Shown here one piece after another: positions 1 through 5,677 of a stretch of 9,038 nucleotides of DNA. Made by a program: the position numbers and the translations under genes. The stretch's first letter is position 1; each line of letters opens with the position of its first letter. The notes beneath the pieces were generated by a model, which did not search any database, was not told the DNA's origin, and was given only the letters and a program-made list of their open reading frames with translations. The stretch is from Armatimonadota bacterium (lineage in GTDB: Bacteria; Armatimonadota; Armatimonadia; Armatimonadales; Armatimonadaceae), in NCBI GenBank assembly GCA_014381035.1, contig JACMIS010000253.1, positions 1 through 9,038 on the forward strand, read 5' to 3'.

Positions 1-20
1 GGGTCATTCATCACGCCCAT
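1..20 (-). CDS. Possible start of a gene running off the left edge
   Basis: On the minus strand an ATG at 20-18 opens a frame that is still open at the window edge (M G V M N D). A purine-rich GGAGGAAG stretch lies about 8-11 nt upstream, a plausible Shine-Dalgarno sequence. An in-frame ATG at 38-36 is an alternative start. The position, about 50 nt after the ECF sigma factor stop and on the same strand, is where an anti-sigma factor or co-transcribed gene would be expected. Too few codons are visible to identify a product, and the call rests on position and ribosome-binding site only. Confidence 0.3.
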
Positions 21-37
21 TGTACCGTCTTCCTCCA

Positions 38-62
38 TAGAGACGTGTGTTTTTAGAGACGT
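38..62. repeat. Short direct repeat TAGAGACGT x2
   Basis: The 9-mer TAGAGACGT occurs at 38-46 and again at 54-62, a 16-bp period, in the gap between the sigma factor stop and the possible downstream gene. The spacing of about one and a half helical turns could suit a protein-binding pair, but the repeats are short and may be chance. Confidence 0.25.
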
Positions 63-71
63 ATGGCGTTT

Positions 72-674
72 CTAAGCAGGAAGGCGTCGGCGGCTGGTAG
101 GTGATTCCATCATCGGCGGCACCGAAGCCATCTTCGAGGAACCCTGTGCTTCCGGTCGCCACGCGAATAGCGCGCGTCGGATCCGGTTTCTTGCCCGCGA
201 CAGACGCGAGCGAACCGTTCCGATGGGCAGTTTCATCGCGTCAGAAATCTCCTGATAGGACATGCCGCGCATGTCCGAGAGGATCAGAACTTCACGGTAA
301 TCTTCCGGTAGGTTCGCCACCGCACGGTTTACGGCTTCGGACTCCATTCGGGAGAACACCTGTCGTTCGGGAGACGGTTCAGTCGGGACAACCGGGTCCG
401 GGTTCTCCAGAGCGTCGAGGGACACTGCAAGCGGCACTCGCTTCTTCGCACGATAGGTGTTGATAAATAGATTGCGCATGATGGTCAGTAGCCAGGCACG
501 AAGCGGTCCTTCGGAACGAAGCGATTCAAAACCACGCAAAGCGCGGAGGGTAGTCTCCTGCACGAGATCCTCCGCTTCATCCGCGTTCCGTGTCAATGCC
601 AGCGCATGTACATAAAGTGTATCGCGGTAAGGCAAGACCAGTCGTTCAAAATTTCGTTCCGTTCGCTTTAACAT
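72..674 (-). CDS. ECF-type RNA polymerase sigma factor
   Basis: A 200-residue cytoplasmic sigma-70 family factor of the extracytoplasmic-function type, which directs RNA polymerase to a dedicated set of promoters. Region 2 spans about residues 10-78, including EAEDLVQETTLRAL (2.1-2.2) and the RAWLLTIMRNLFIN segment (2.3-2.4). After an acidic, proline-rich linker (about 85-105), region 4 spans about 112-168 with LPEDYREVL and the helix-turn-helix MSYQEISDAMKLPIGTVRSRL. Regions 1 and 3 are absent, as usual for ECF factors. A basic tail of about 30 residues follows region 4 and is not part of the core fold. I chose the ATG at 674; a TTG at 683 would overlap the tetR stop and add three residues. 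The gene starts 5 nt after the tetR stop, so it is almost certainly co-transcribed and probably translationally coupled. No anti-sigma factor is visible within the window; one could lie just past the left edge. The family call is firm, but the target genes and signal are unknown. Confidence 0.93.
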   Translation of the reverse strand: MLKRTERNFERLVLPYRDTLYVHALALTRNADEAEDLVQETTLRALRGFESLRSEGPLRAWLLTIMRNLFINTYRAKKRVPLAVSLDALENPDPVVPTEPSPERQVFSRMESEAVNRAVANLPEDYREVLILSDMRGMSYQEISDAMKLPIGTVRSRLSRARNRIRRALFAWRPEAQGSSKMASVPPMMESPTSRRRLPA

Positions 675-679
675 GAGAG

Positions 680-1351
680 TCAATCCGTTCTGCTTGCCGC
701 CTCTGGCGACATACCCATAAGTTGCAAAACCTGACTTTGAACCATATTCAGGTTTCGTTCCGCTGCGGCGTCATCGCCGGAAAGCGTATGATGTAAAACC
801 ACCCCGTCCACTACCGTGATCAGATAATCCGCCAGTGTCCGCGCCGTTAATCCGGGGGCAAGGCTTCCCCCTTCATCGAGATGTCTCTCGATAATCTCCT
901 GCACGAAACGCCGGTAGATCTCGTAAAAATTCAATGCCTCTTGATTCGCATCCGGGTCGCGAAAAGCGCGTACAACGAGGTCGAACCGTAAAATGCCCCG
1001 ACGCTGAATCATCAGTTTTAGCGTGTATGCAAATGCTCGTGCCAACGCTTCTGCCGACGTTTGCGAGCCCATAATCTCGGTCCGCATCAATTTGTCGGTA
1101 TTCTGCTGGGCGTAACGTAGCGTTTCGGTTAGCACCGCTTCCTTGCTACCGAAATGGTAATGTAGCGTAGCTATATTGATCCCCGCCGCCTCCGCGATAC
1201 GCCGCGTGGTAATTTTTTCGAAACCGATCTTTGACAACACTCCCCACGCCGCCAGCAAAATCTGCTCCCGTCGCTCCGTCCCGCCTTCACGTTCGCCAGG
1301 AACTTCCTGCCGACGTTCGCTCTGTCCATCCTGCGCGTATTCGACCATCAT
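680..1351 (-). CDS. TetR/AcrR-family transcriptional regulator
   Basis: A one-component repressor of 223 residues from the ATG at 1351. The N-terminal helix-turn-helix is clear: REQILLAAWGVLSKIGFEKIT, then TTRRIAEAAGINIATLHYHFGSKEAVL, about residues 28-74, with the family's typical YHFGSKE ending. The remainder is a helical ligand-binding and dimerisation domain with no similarity that points to a ligand. Start choice is uncertain. A GTG at 1396 would add 15 residues but has no ribosome-binding site. The tandem ATG pair at 1351/1348 has a GGAAGGA about 13 nt upstream and overlaps the stop of a short leader ORF. About 24 charged residues precede the helix-turn-helix. The gene is first in an operon with the ECF sigma factor. 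Palindromic sites in its promoter suggest it represses its own operon, and so also the level of the sigma factor (inference). Confidence 0.92.
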   Translation of the reverse strand: MMVEYAQDGQSERRQEVPGEREGGTERREQILLAAWGVLSKIGFEKITTRRIAEAAGINIATLHYHFGSKEAVLTETLRYAQQNTDKLMRTEIMGSQTSAEALARAFAYTLKLMIQRRGILRFDLVVRAFRDPDANQEALNFYEIYRRFVQEIIERHLDEGGSLAPGLTARTLADYLITVVDGVVLHHTLSGDDAAAERNLNMVQSQVLQLMGMSPEAASRTD

Positions 1352-1458
1352 TGCTCGCACACGTCCTTCCACGATTTCGCCCGAATGCGCCCCCACACGA
1401 TTGGGGTCGTTTCGAGCGACATACGATTGCTTAATAAGACTGCCCTACCCCTCACCAT
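1348..1458 (-). CDS. Candidate leader ORF upstream of tetR
   Basis: A 36-codon open frame begins at the ATG at 1458-1456, about 30 nt after the predicted transcription start, and ends in TGA at 1350-1348. That TGA overlaps the first ATG of the tetR gene (an ATGA junction in a different frame). A second in-frame ATG lies at 1422. The peptide would read MVRGRAVLLSNRMSLE and so on to a C-terminal CEQ; I recognise no domain. Its ribosome-binding site is weak. The exact stop/start overlap is what makes it worth listing: it could couple translation to tetR. It could equally be chance. Confidence 0.2.
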   Translation of the reverse strand: MVRGRAVLLSNRMSLETTPIVWGRIRAKSWKDVCEQ

Positions 1459-1485
1459 TGTTCCATCAATCAGTTGATTGAATAG

Positions 1486-1502
1486 ATATACAGTATATAC
1501 CG
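1486..1502. promoter_or_regulatory. Putative TetR operator over the tetR -10 box
   Basis: ATATAC-A-GTATAT at 1486-1498 is a perfect 13-bp palindrome around one central base. It overlaps a second palindrome, GTATATAC, at 1493-1500, which continues as GTATATACCG to 1502. The element covers the predicted -10 box and transcription start of the tetR promoter, the usual place for a self-repressing TetR operator. The site is directly visible; binding by this TetR is inferred. Confidence 0.5.
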
Positions 1503-1523
1503 TTCAACCAGCATAATTGTCAA
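1494..1523 (-). promoter_or_regulatory. Sigma-70-like promoter of the tetR-sigma operon
   Basis: Reading leftward on the minus strand, a perfect TTGACA -35 box (1523-1518) is followed by an 18-nt spacer and TATATA (1499-1494). Transcription would begin near 1487 and give a leader of about 135 nt to the ATG at 1351. The -10 box lies inside the palindromic operator candidate. This is a housekeeping-type promoter, so expression of the ECF factor need not depend on itself. Confidence 0.6.
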
Positions 1524-1682
1524 GGGAAGTTTCAAGCAGACCGCGAAAAAGTTCATCAGCGGATGGATCACCCAACGAATGGATCCTGAAAATCTCGTAA
1601 ACACGGAACTCGTCTCTCAAAAACGATTGCTTTTCTGCGGGACAGTTTTTTTGAAATGGTCGAGGGAATACAGAAAGTTCAC
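1504..1682 (-). pseudogene. Possible frameshifted small ORF or gene remnant
   Basis: A GTG at 1682 preceded by AGGG starts MNFLYSLDHFKK and then reaches a run of seven A. A -1 shift at that run joins an open frame of about 47 codons that ends in SLDNYAG and TGA at 1506-1504. The joined peptide of about 59 residues has a protein-like mix, but I recognise no family. An open frame of this length is not rare by chance, and codon use lacks the GC bias of the neighbouring genes. It could be an old gene remnant, a small gene using slippage, or noise. Confidence 0.12.
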
Positions 1683-1769
1683 GCTACCCTGTTTCCAATA
1701 CAGTTGTATCAACAAAAAGGTATGGTTGTAAAGAGGTAAGCAGTTATAAAAGAATATTTTTTATGATTG

Positions 1770-1781
1770 CGGTATATACCG
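1770..1781. promoter_or_regulatory. Second palindromic site related to the tetR operator
   Basis: CGGTATATACCG is a perfect 12-bp palindrome. It shares the 10-mer GTATATACCG with the tetR promoter site at 1493-1502, about 280 bp away. It sits just beyond the operon terminator with no obvious promoter of its own. It may be an auxiliary operator for DNA looping by the TetR protein (inference). Confidence 0.4.
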
Positions 1782-1790
1782 ATTTAAATG

Positions 1791-1838
1791 ATAGGCGGAG
1801 GCATGGGGCATAAATGTATTGCCCCATGCCTCGCCTAT
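1791..1838 (-). terminator. Hairpin terminator at the end of the oxidoreductase operon
   Basis: ATAGGCGGAGGCATGGGGCA (1791-1810) pairs with TGCCCCATGCCTCGCCTAT (1820-1838), a 19-bp stem with one bulged base and a 9-nt loop. It starts 12 nt past the stop codon of the last oxidoreductase gene. In the minus-strand RNA the stem is followed by CATUUAAAU, a weak U tract, so it may act as an intrinsic terminator or as a 3'-end stabilising hairpin. Confidence 0.75.
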
Positions 1839-1849
1839 TCTTCCGAAAA

Positions 1850-3328
1850 CTAGCCCGTGGTCACTTTGCGTGTTTTTTCGTCAAACAGCATCGTCTTGTT
1901 CAGGCGGATTGACATTTCTGCCAGGCTGACAATCGTCTGTACTTTTGTCGCCAGATCAATATCGCAGTTTGCCTTTGCCACTTTGCCGCGAATCGCATCC
2001 AGCCAGTTCATCTCGTGGTTTTCGTGCGATTCAAAGGTCGGACCAGTCACGGGGATGGAGGCGGCTTCCACCTCTTCGCTCGCCCAGCGTTCCGGCTTCA
2101 GCTCCACGCCGTTCCCGAAGTAGATGGTCGCCTTATGCCCTCGGAACATATCCTGCATCCCCTGTTCGTTCACGGTGGAGCCAACGAACAACATACTCCA
2201 GCCTGAAGGAAACTCGGCAAGGACCTGCACGGTATCCGCCACTTCCCGGTCTTTCGAGAGTTGTGTTCCCACTGCGGACACGCGGACCGGATATTCCGGC
2301 TTGCCTGAAGCGATCAGGAACGGGTGCAGTTTGTGCGGCATCAGATCGCCGAGGATTCCCGCCGAATAATCGGAGAACTTGCGGTAGCGGTTATATCGCG
2401 CTTTGCTGTCCATCCGCTCTCGCGCTTCGCCGTCTTTCGCCCCGGTTGCGCTGGCGTCCCAGGGACGCGCCGGAGCCGAACCGAGCCACAGATCCCAGTC
2501 CAGATTTTCCGGTGACATGTTGCCGTCGATGCCGTAGTTCCACTCGCCGTTCTGCGAGTTACGGGTATAGGAGCCTTGCCCCATCACGACATTACCGATC
2601 TTACCGTCGCGGATCGCCTGTCCGGCGGCATGATAGATCATGTTGGTCGAGCCCTGTGAACCCACCTGGACGACGCGCCCGGTGCGGACTGCCGCGTCAT
2701 GCACGTAGAATGCCTCGTCGAGGTAGCGCGTCATCGGCTTCTGAATGTACACGTGCTTTCCGGCTTCCATCGCGTGCACCGCAATCTGTCCGTGCCAGTG
2801 TTCGGGAGTAGCGATCAAGACGGCGTCAACATCCTTGTTCGCCAGAATCTCGCGATAGTCTTTGGTACACAGGCAGGACTCATCCGCCGCACCGGCTTCT
2901 ATCGCCCGTTTCTTGTTGCCTTCACGGCGTCCCTTATTCACATCACAAATGCCGACGATGCGAATATTGCGTGCGGCATGGTCTTTCGCGAAGTGATAAA
3001 CGTGCGCCCCGCCCATGCCCCCGGTGCCGACGAACGCCACATTGATCCGGTCGGTCGCGCCGATAGCGCGTCCTTTCGCGATGGTTGCCGCTTTCGGGTA
3101 GGGACCCGACATCATTTTCTTCGTGTCCGCCTTCGGCACAGGAACGCCGCTCACTTTTTTCTCTGCGCGGGCTTCCGCCCGCGCAGCCGTGCTGCCGACA
3201 ACCAATGCGCCCGCCGCGACCGCCGTTGCTGCCTTCAATAAGTCGCGCCGCGTCGTGCCACCGGTGCAAATCTCGTCTTCGCCGCTAATGGAACCGGGGT
3301 TGCCACTGTTTTCCTCGTTCTGAATCAT
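1850..3328 (-). CDS. Tat-exported Gfo/Idh/MocA-family oxidoreductase
   Basis: A 492-residue NAD(P)-dependent sugar or cyclitol oxidoreductase, probably periplasmic or surface-located. The N-terminus has a twin-arginine signal: TTRRDLLKAATAV (Arg27-Arg28), a hydrophobic stretch to about residue 46 and an Ala-rich cleavage area near 48-55, after an unusually long 25-residue n-region. A Rossmann fold follows, with VAFVGTGGMGG at about 97-107. The segment DAVLIATPEHWHG (168-180) and the EKP-type motif read here as Q196-K197-P198 come next. The C-terminal substrate domain contains GILGDLMPHKLHP (324-336), whose Asp and His residues are likely active-site positions, and NWLDAIRGK near 441. The start is an ATG with AGGAAAGG about 8 nt upstream. 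It is the last gene of a three-gene operon, 43 nt after a second family member, and is followed by a hairpin. The family commonly acts on sugars with bound or tightly held NAD(P). The substrate cannot be read from sequence; oxidation or reduction at C3 of a glycoside is a reasonable guess given the ThuA neighbour. Confidence 0.93.
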   Translation of the reverse strand: MIQNEENSGNPGSISGEDEICTGGTTRRDLLKAATAVAAGALVVGSTAARAEARAEKKVSGVPVPKADTKKMMSGPYPKAATIAKGRAIGATDRINVAFVGTGGMGGAHVYHFAKDHAARNIRIVGICDVNKGRREGNKKRAIEAGAADESCLCTKDYREILANKDVDAVLIATPEHWHGQIAVHAMEAGKHVYIQKPMTRYLDEAFYVHDAAVRTGRVVQVGSQGSTNMIYHAAGQAIRDGKIGNVVMGQGSYTRNSQNGEWNYGIDGNMSPENLDWDLWLGSAPARPWDASATGAKDGEARERMDSKARYNRYRKFSDYSAGILGDLMPHKLHPFLIASGKPEYPVRVSAVGTQLSKDREVADTVQVLAEFPSGWSMLFVGSTVNEQGMQDMFRGHKATIYFGNGVELKPERWASEEVEAASIPVTGPTFESHENHEMNWLDAIRGKVAKANCDIDLATKVQTIVSLAEMSIRLNKTMLFDEKTRKVTTG

Positions 3329-3342
3329 CGCTGCCCTTTCCT

Positions 3343-3364
3343 CGCGGGGATTTCATCGCCCGCG
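3343..3364 (-). promoter_or_regulatory. Intercistronic hairpin just before the ribosome-binding site
   Basis: CGCGGG and CCCGCG form a perfect 6-bp stem with a 10-nt loop in the 43-nt gap between the two oxidoreductase genes. In the RNA the stem ends directly before the AGGAAAGG ribosome-binding site of the downstream gene. It could mark an mRNA processing or stability point or tune translation of the last gene. The stem is short, so its role is speculative. Confidence 0.35.
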
Positions 3365-3371
3365 CTCATTT

Positions 3372-4673
3372 CTATGTGGTAAACATTTCCGGCGTGAACG
3401 CGATCCGCTTGCCGGTCAAAATCGCTTCATTCGCGGTCAACGCGATCACGGTCGCCGTGTGCCCGACACTAGCGGCGGCTTCCGGATCGCCTTTTCCGGT
3501 GCGGATCGCGTTCAGGAAGACATTACACGCGTGATATAGCGCGGAACGTTTCGGGTCGGCATCGCGATTCTCCGACGGTTTCTTGCCTTCCGCCAACAGC
3601 TTGGAAGCGTCCGCGACCAGCGCGATACCGGTTTCGTCGCCTAATTTCTCCTTGTAGGCGTACACTTCCCATCCGAGCGCGGGAGCGTCCGCTTCCTTGA
3701 ACATCCAGGCACGGGCGTCGCGCAAAAGTACCGCCGCGTCGGTGCCTTGAAACAGTTCATACGCGCCATCGAAGGAGTTGGCAAGGGTCGCATCATACGC
3801 GATATGCACCCCGCCCGGATATTCGAGCACACACTGCACGGTATCCGGCACATCGCGCCCGTCGTTCCACGCCAGGATCCCGCCGAAGCCGGAAACGGCG
3901 ACCGGGTTCTTACCCAGAAAACGGGTCGCGACATCAATCTGATGGATACCGATCTCGCCGACCAGACCGCCGGATGTCGCCCGCTTCAGTCGCCAGTTCA
4001 GCGCGTTCTGTCGCTCGTCGGACGGCGCGGCGCGACGCCACGATTGTTTCTTGTGCCATTGTGCCTTGCCCTGCGCGACCTTGGCGAGGGCACCGGTTTC
4101 GACGAATTTGTACACATGGTTGTGTTGCGGGTTCGTGCGATAAGGCAGTCCAACGTGAAAAATGACTTCGGATTTCGCCTTCGCCAGCAGGGCGATCTCC
4201 TTCGCCTCTGCAACGGTCGACGCCAGCGGTGCCTCGCAATAGACCGCCTTACCTGCCGCCAGAGCGTCCGCAACGATCTGCTTGTGCAAATGCGACGGCG
4301 TAGCAACGAAAACGCCCTTTACGGCGGCATCCCCCAAAACTTGCTTGTAATCGGTGACGTTCTTCGCTTTAGGGGCAAGTTCAAGGGCTTTTTTGTGTGA
4401 CGGTGCGTAGGTATCGCAAACATAGGTGACATTTGCCCCGGCGACATACCCCAGCGACGTCAAAAGGTTGCGCCCTTGTTCGCCCAGTCCGATAACCGCT
4501 ATCGCCACGGGAGAGGCATCCCCGGATTTATCATCCGCCGCAACGCCCGCGACCGGCGGTTCCAACTCCTCGGCGTGCAACTCGCCCATACCACCGGCGA
4601 AAAGCGACGCTAGTGCGAAAGCCGAGCCGCGAGCGAGTGCATCGCGGCGGCTGATCTTGTCGTTTTTAGTCAT
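3372..4673 (-). CDS. Tat-exported Gfo/Idh/MocA-family oxidoreductase with altered EKP motif
   Basis: A 433-residue oxidoreductase with a twin-arginine signal, ISRRDALARGSAFALASLF (Arg9-Arg10), and a likely cleavage site around LHA-EE (about 34). The mature domain begins with a Rossmann motif IAVIGLGEQG (58-67). It continues with VFVATPSHLHKQ (121-132), the usual second dinucleotide-side segment, and CEAPLA (146-151), where the family normally has E-K-P. The lysine that commonly helps catalysis is replaced by Ala148. The C-terminal domain carries GLVGEIGIHQIDVATRFLG (236-254), with His244 and Asp247 in the expected GxHxxD arrangement. It starts 9 nt after the thuA-like stop, with a weak AGAAAG ribosome-binding site. 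It may still bind cofactor but work with altered chemistry, or act as a partner of the second oxidoreductase. The family call is firm and the substrate unknown. Confidence 0.92.
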   Translation of the reverse strand: MTKNDKISRRDALARGSAFALASLFAGGMGELHAEELEPPVAGVAADDKSGDASPVAIAVIGLGEQGRNLLTSLGYVAGANVTYVCDTYAPSHKKALELAPKAKNVTDYKQVLGDAAVKGVFVATPSHLHKQIVADALAAGKAVYCEAPLASTVAEAKEIALLAKAKSEVIFHVGLPYRTNPQHNHVYKFVETGALAKVAQGKAQWHKKQSWRRAAPSDERQNALNWRLKRATSGGLVGEIGIHQIDVATRFLGKNPVAVSGFGGILAWNDGRDVPDTVQCVLEYPGGVHIAYDATLANSFDGAYELFQGTDAAVLLRDARAWMFKEADAPALGWEVYAYKEKLGDETGIALVADASKLLAEGKKPSENRDADPKRSALYHACNVFLNAIRTGKGDPEAAASVGHTATVIALTANEAILTGKRIAFTPEMFTT

Positions 4674-4682
4674 GAATACTTT

Positions 4683-5489
4683 CTATCGAAATTGGGTCGG
4701 GACTCGTTCGCGCTTCTGCGATTTGTCCTCCCCTTTTTGGTAACCTAACGTCCACAGAATGCCGCCCATCAAGTGTTGGCGAAACCACGGAGCCTGCCAT
4801 ATCTCGTCGCGATGTCCCAGCGCGGTATAAAAAATCCGCCCTTTGTCTTCCCGGCGGCACCATGCCAGCGGATATTCGCCCGGTGCTTTGGTTTGCGGGT
4901 GCGCGTCCATGCGAAGCAATCCATGAACCCGCTTCCAATCGAAGCTCTTGAACTCGTAAATCTCATCGTACACCTCGAACGCCGGTTGCTCAAAGTGTTT
5001 CGTCGCCGGATGCTTCGTGTCCTCGATGGTGCATGTGACCGAGACTTGCGGACCATGGGTCTTGAACTCGCCGCCGATCATACGAGTATACGGTTCATAC
5101 CCGTGAAAAGTGTCCGACGCGGCATGTGCTCCCAGAAACCCGTGTCCCGCTCGCACCCAAGTGATAAAGGCGTCTCGATCCGGTATCGGCAAATCTCCGG
5201 TCGTGTTCGCGAAAAACACCGCGTCGTAGCCTTTCAACGCCGTCGCGGTCATTTTGCTCTGCACCTCATCGTCGGTGCGGGCGTAGTCTACAGTAAACTT
5301 GCCCTTGCTATCATCGGCGAGCGTTTTCAGCGTGGTTTCCGCCACCGGGATAGAACCATGCCGAAACCCCTTTGTCACGGTAACGATGAGAACGCGCTTC
5401 GGCGGCTTCGCCTCGGCGTTCGCCAGAACAGAAGAAAACGCGCCCAACAGGGCGGTCAGAGCGAGTGCGGGGAAAATCGGGTACGACAT
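4683..5489 (-). CDS. Secreted ThuA-domain protein (sugar utilisation)
   Basis: A 268-residue protein with a Sec-type signal peptide: hydrophobic residues 5-23 and likely cleavage at ANA-EA (24-25). The ThuA domain, a class I glutamine-amidotransferase-like fold, fills the rest. Visible family features are RVLIVTVTKGFRHGS (32-46), YDAVFFANTTGDLP (88-101), the conserved GFLGAHAASDTFHG (117-130) with YTRMIGGEF after it, and YTALGHRDEIW with a final GGILWTLGY (221-250). A longer reading from a TTG at 5678 would run across the galactokinase start. The ATG at 5489 is preferred because it has GAGG 8 nt upstream and begins exactly at the signal peptide. ThuA is known from trehalose-type disaccharide use with a Gfo/Idh/MocA partner (ThuB), and ThuA-like proteins are linked to 3-keto-sugar processing. 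As first gene of the operon with two exported oxidoreductases it probably takes part in the same pathway outside the cytoplasm. The precise reaction is inferred. Confidence 0.9.
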   Translation of the reverse strand: MSYPIFPALALTALLGAFSSVLANAEAKPPKRVLIVTVTKGFRHGSIPVAETTLKTLADDSKGKFTVDYARTDDEVQSKMTATALKGYDAVFFANTTGDLPIPDRDAFITWVRAGHGFLGAHAASDTFHGYEPYTRMIGGEFKTHGPQVSVTCTIEDTKHPATKHFEQPAFEVYDEIYEFKSFDWKRVHGLLRMDAHPQTKAPGEYPLAWCRREDKGRIFYTALGHRDEIWQAPWFRQHLMGGILWTLGYQKGEDKSQKRERVPTQFR

Positions 5490-5534
5490 ACAAAAAGCCT
5501 CGGCCGCGAGATGAAAACGAAAGTTCTTGACCAT

Positions 5535-5564
5535 AGTATAGCGTGGCGCGAGGCGGTTACGCAA
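5535..5564 (-). promoter_or_regulatory. Predicted promoter of the thuA-oxidoreductase operon
   Basis: On the minus strand TTGCGT (5564-5559), an 18-nt spacer and TATACT (5540-5535, five of six consensus bases) form a sigma-70-like promoter. Transcription would start near 5528, leaving a leader of roughly 40 nt with a GAGG ribosome-binding site before the ATG at 5489. Confidence 0.5.
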
Positions 5565-5573
5565 ATTAGTGGT

Positions 5574-5604
5574 CAGTGGCTGGCACAGAGACTGCGGCAG
5601 TGGC
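5574..5604. repeat. CAGTGGC repeats and ACTGCGGCAGT palindrome in the divergent region
   Basis: CAGTGGC occurs at 5574-5580 and 5598-5604, 24 bp apart. Between and overlapping them is ACTGCGGCAGT (5591-5601), an 11-bp palindrome with a single central base. The cluster lies just upstream of the thuA -35 box and between the two divergent promoters, a natural position for a shared regulator site. No LacI or other sugar-type regulator gene is adjacent, so the binding protein is unknown. Confidence 0.3.
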
Positions 5605-5637
5605 GTACTCTCTTCAGTCCGATCATTAATCACTAAC

Positions 5638-5666
5638 TTGACAGACCGCCCGCGACTTGTTACCAT
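5638..5666 (+). promoter_or_regulatory. Predicted galactokinase promoter, nearly leaderless
   Basis: A perfect TTGACA (5638-5643) is followed by a 17-nt spacer and TACCAT (5661-5666, four of six consensus bases). The start site should fall around 5673-5678, only 0-5 nt before the ATG at 5678. No Shine-Dalgarno sequence is present there. Confidence 0.5.
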
Positions 5667-5677
5667 TTTCCTTGACA

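Larger units (their letters stand above)
1352..1849. other. Half-kilobase AT-richer intergenic region
   Basis: No confident protein gene lies between the tetR start and the end of the oxidoreductase operon. Reading from the tetR side, the region holds the leader ORF, the tetR promoter with an overlapping palindrome, and a roughly 180-nt stretch with a possible broken small ORF (1504-1682). An A/T-rich stretch follows (1700-1770), then a second palindrome (1770-1781) and the hairpin terminator (1791-1838). Base composition is visibly AT-richer than the flanking genes. I found no tRNA or riboswitch-like structure by eye. Confidence 0.6.

Noticed and set aside
101..463. Plus-strand open frame opposite the sigma factor
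   Set aside because: It is antisense to clear sigma regions 2 and 4, with no domain or ribosome-binding site.
1945..2811. Long plus-strand open frame (288 codons) opposite the oxidoreductase gene
   Set aside because: It lies entirely inside the well-supported minus-strand oxidoreductase. Its translation is Arg/Ser/Pro-rich without domains, typical of an antisense shadow in GC-rich DNA.
4773..5636. Plus-strand open frame (287 codons) opposite the thuA-like gene
   Set aside because: The minus-strand frame has a signal peptide and clear ThuA motifs, while the plus frame shows no recognisable domain and runs over the thuA promoter.
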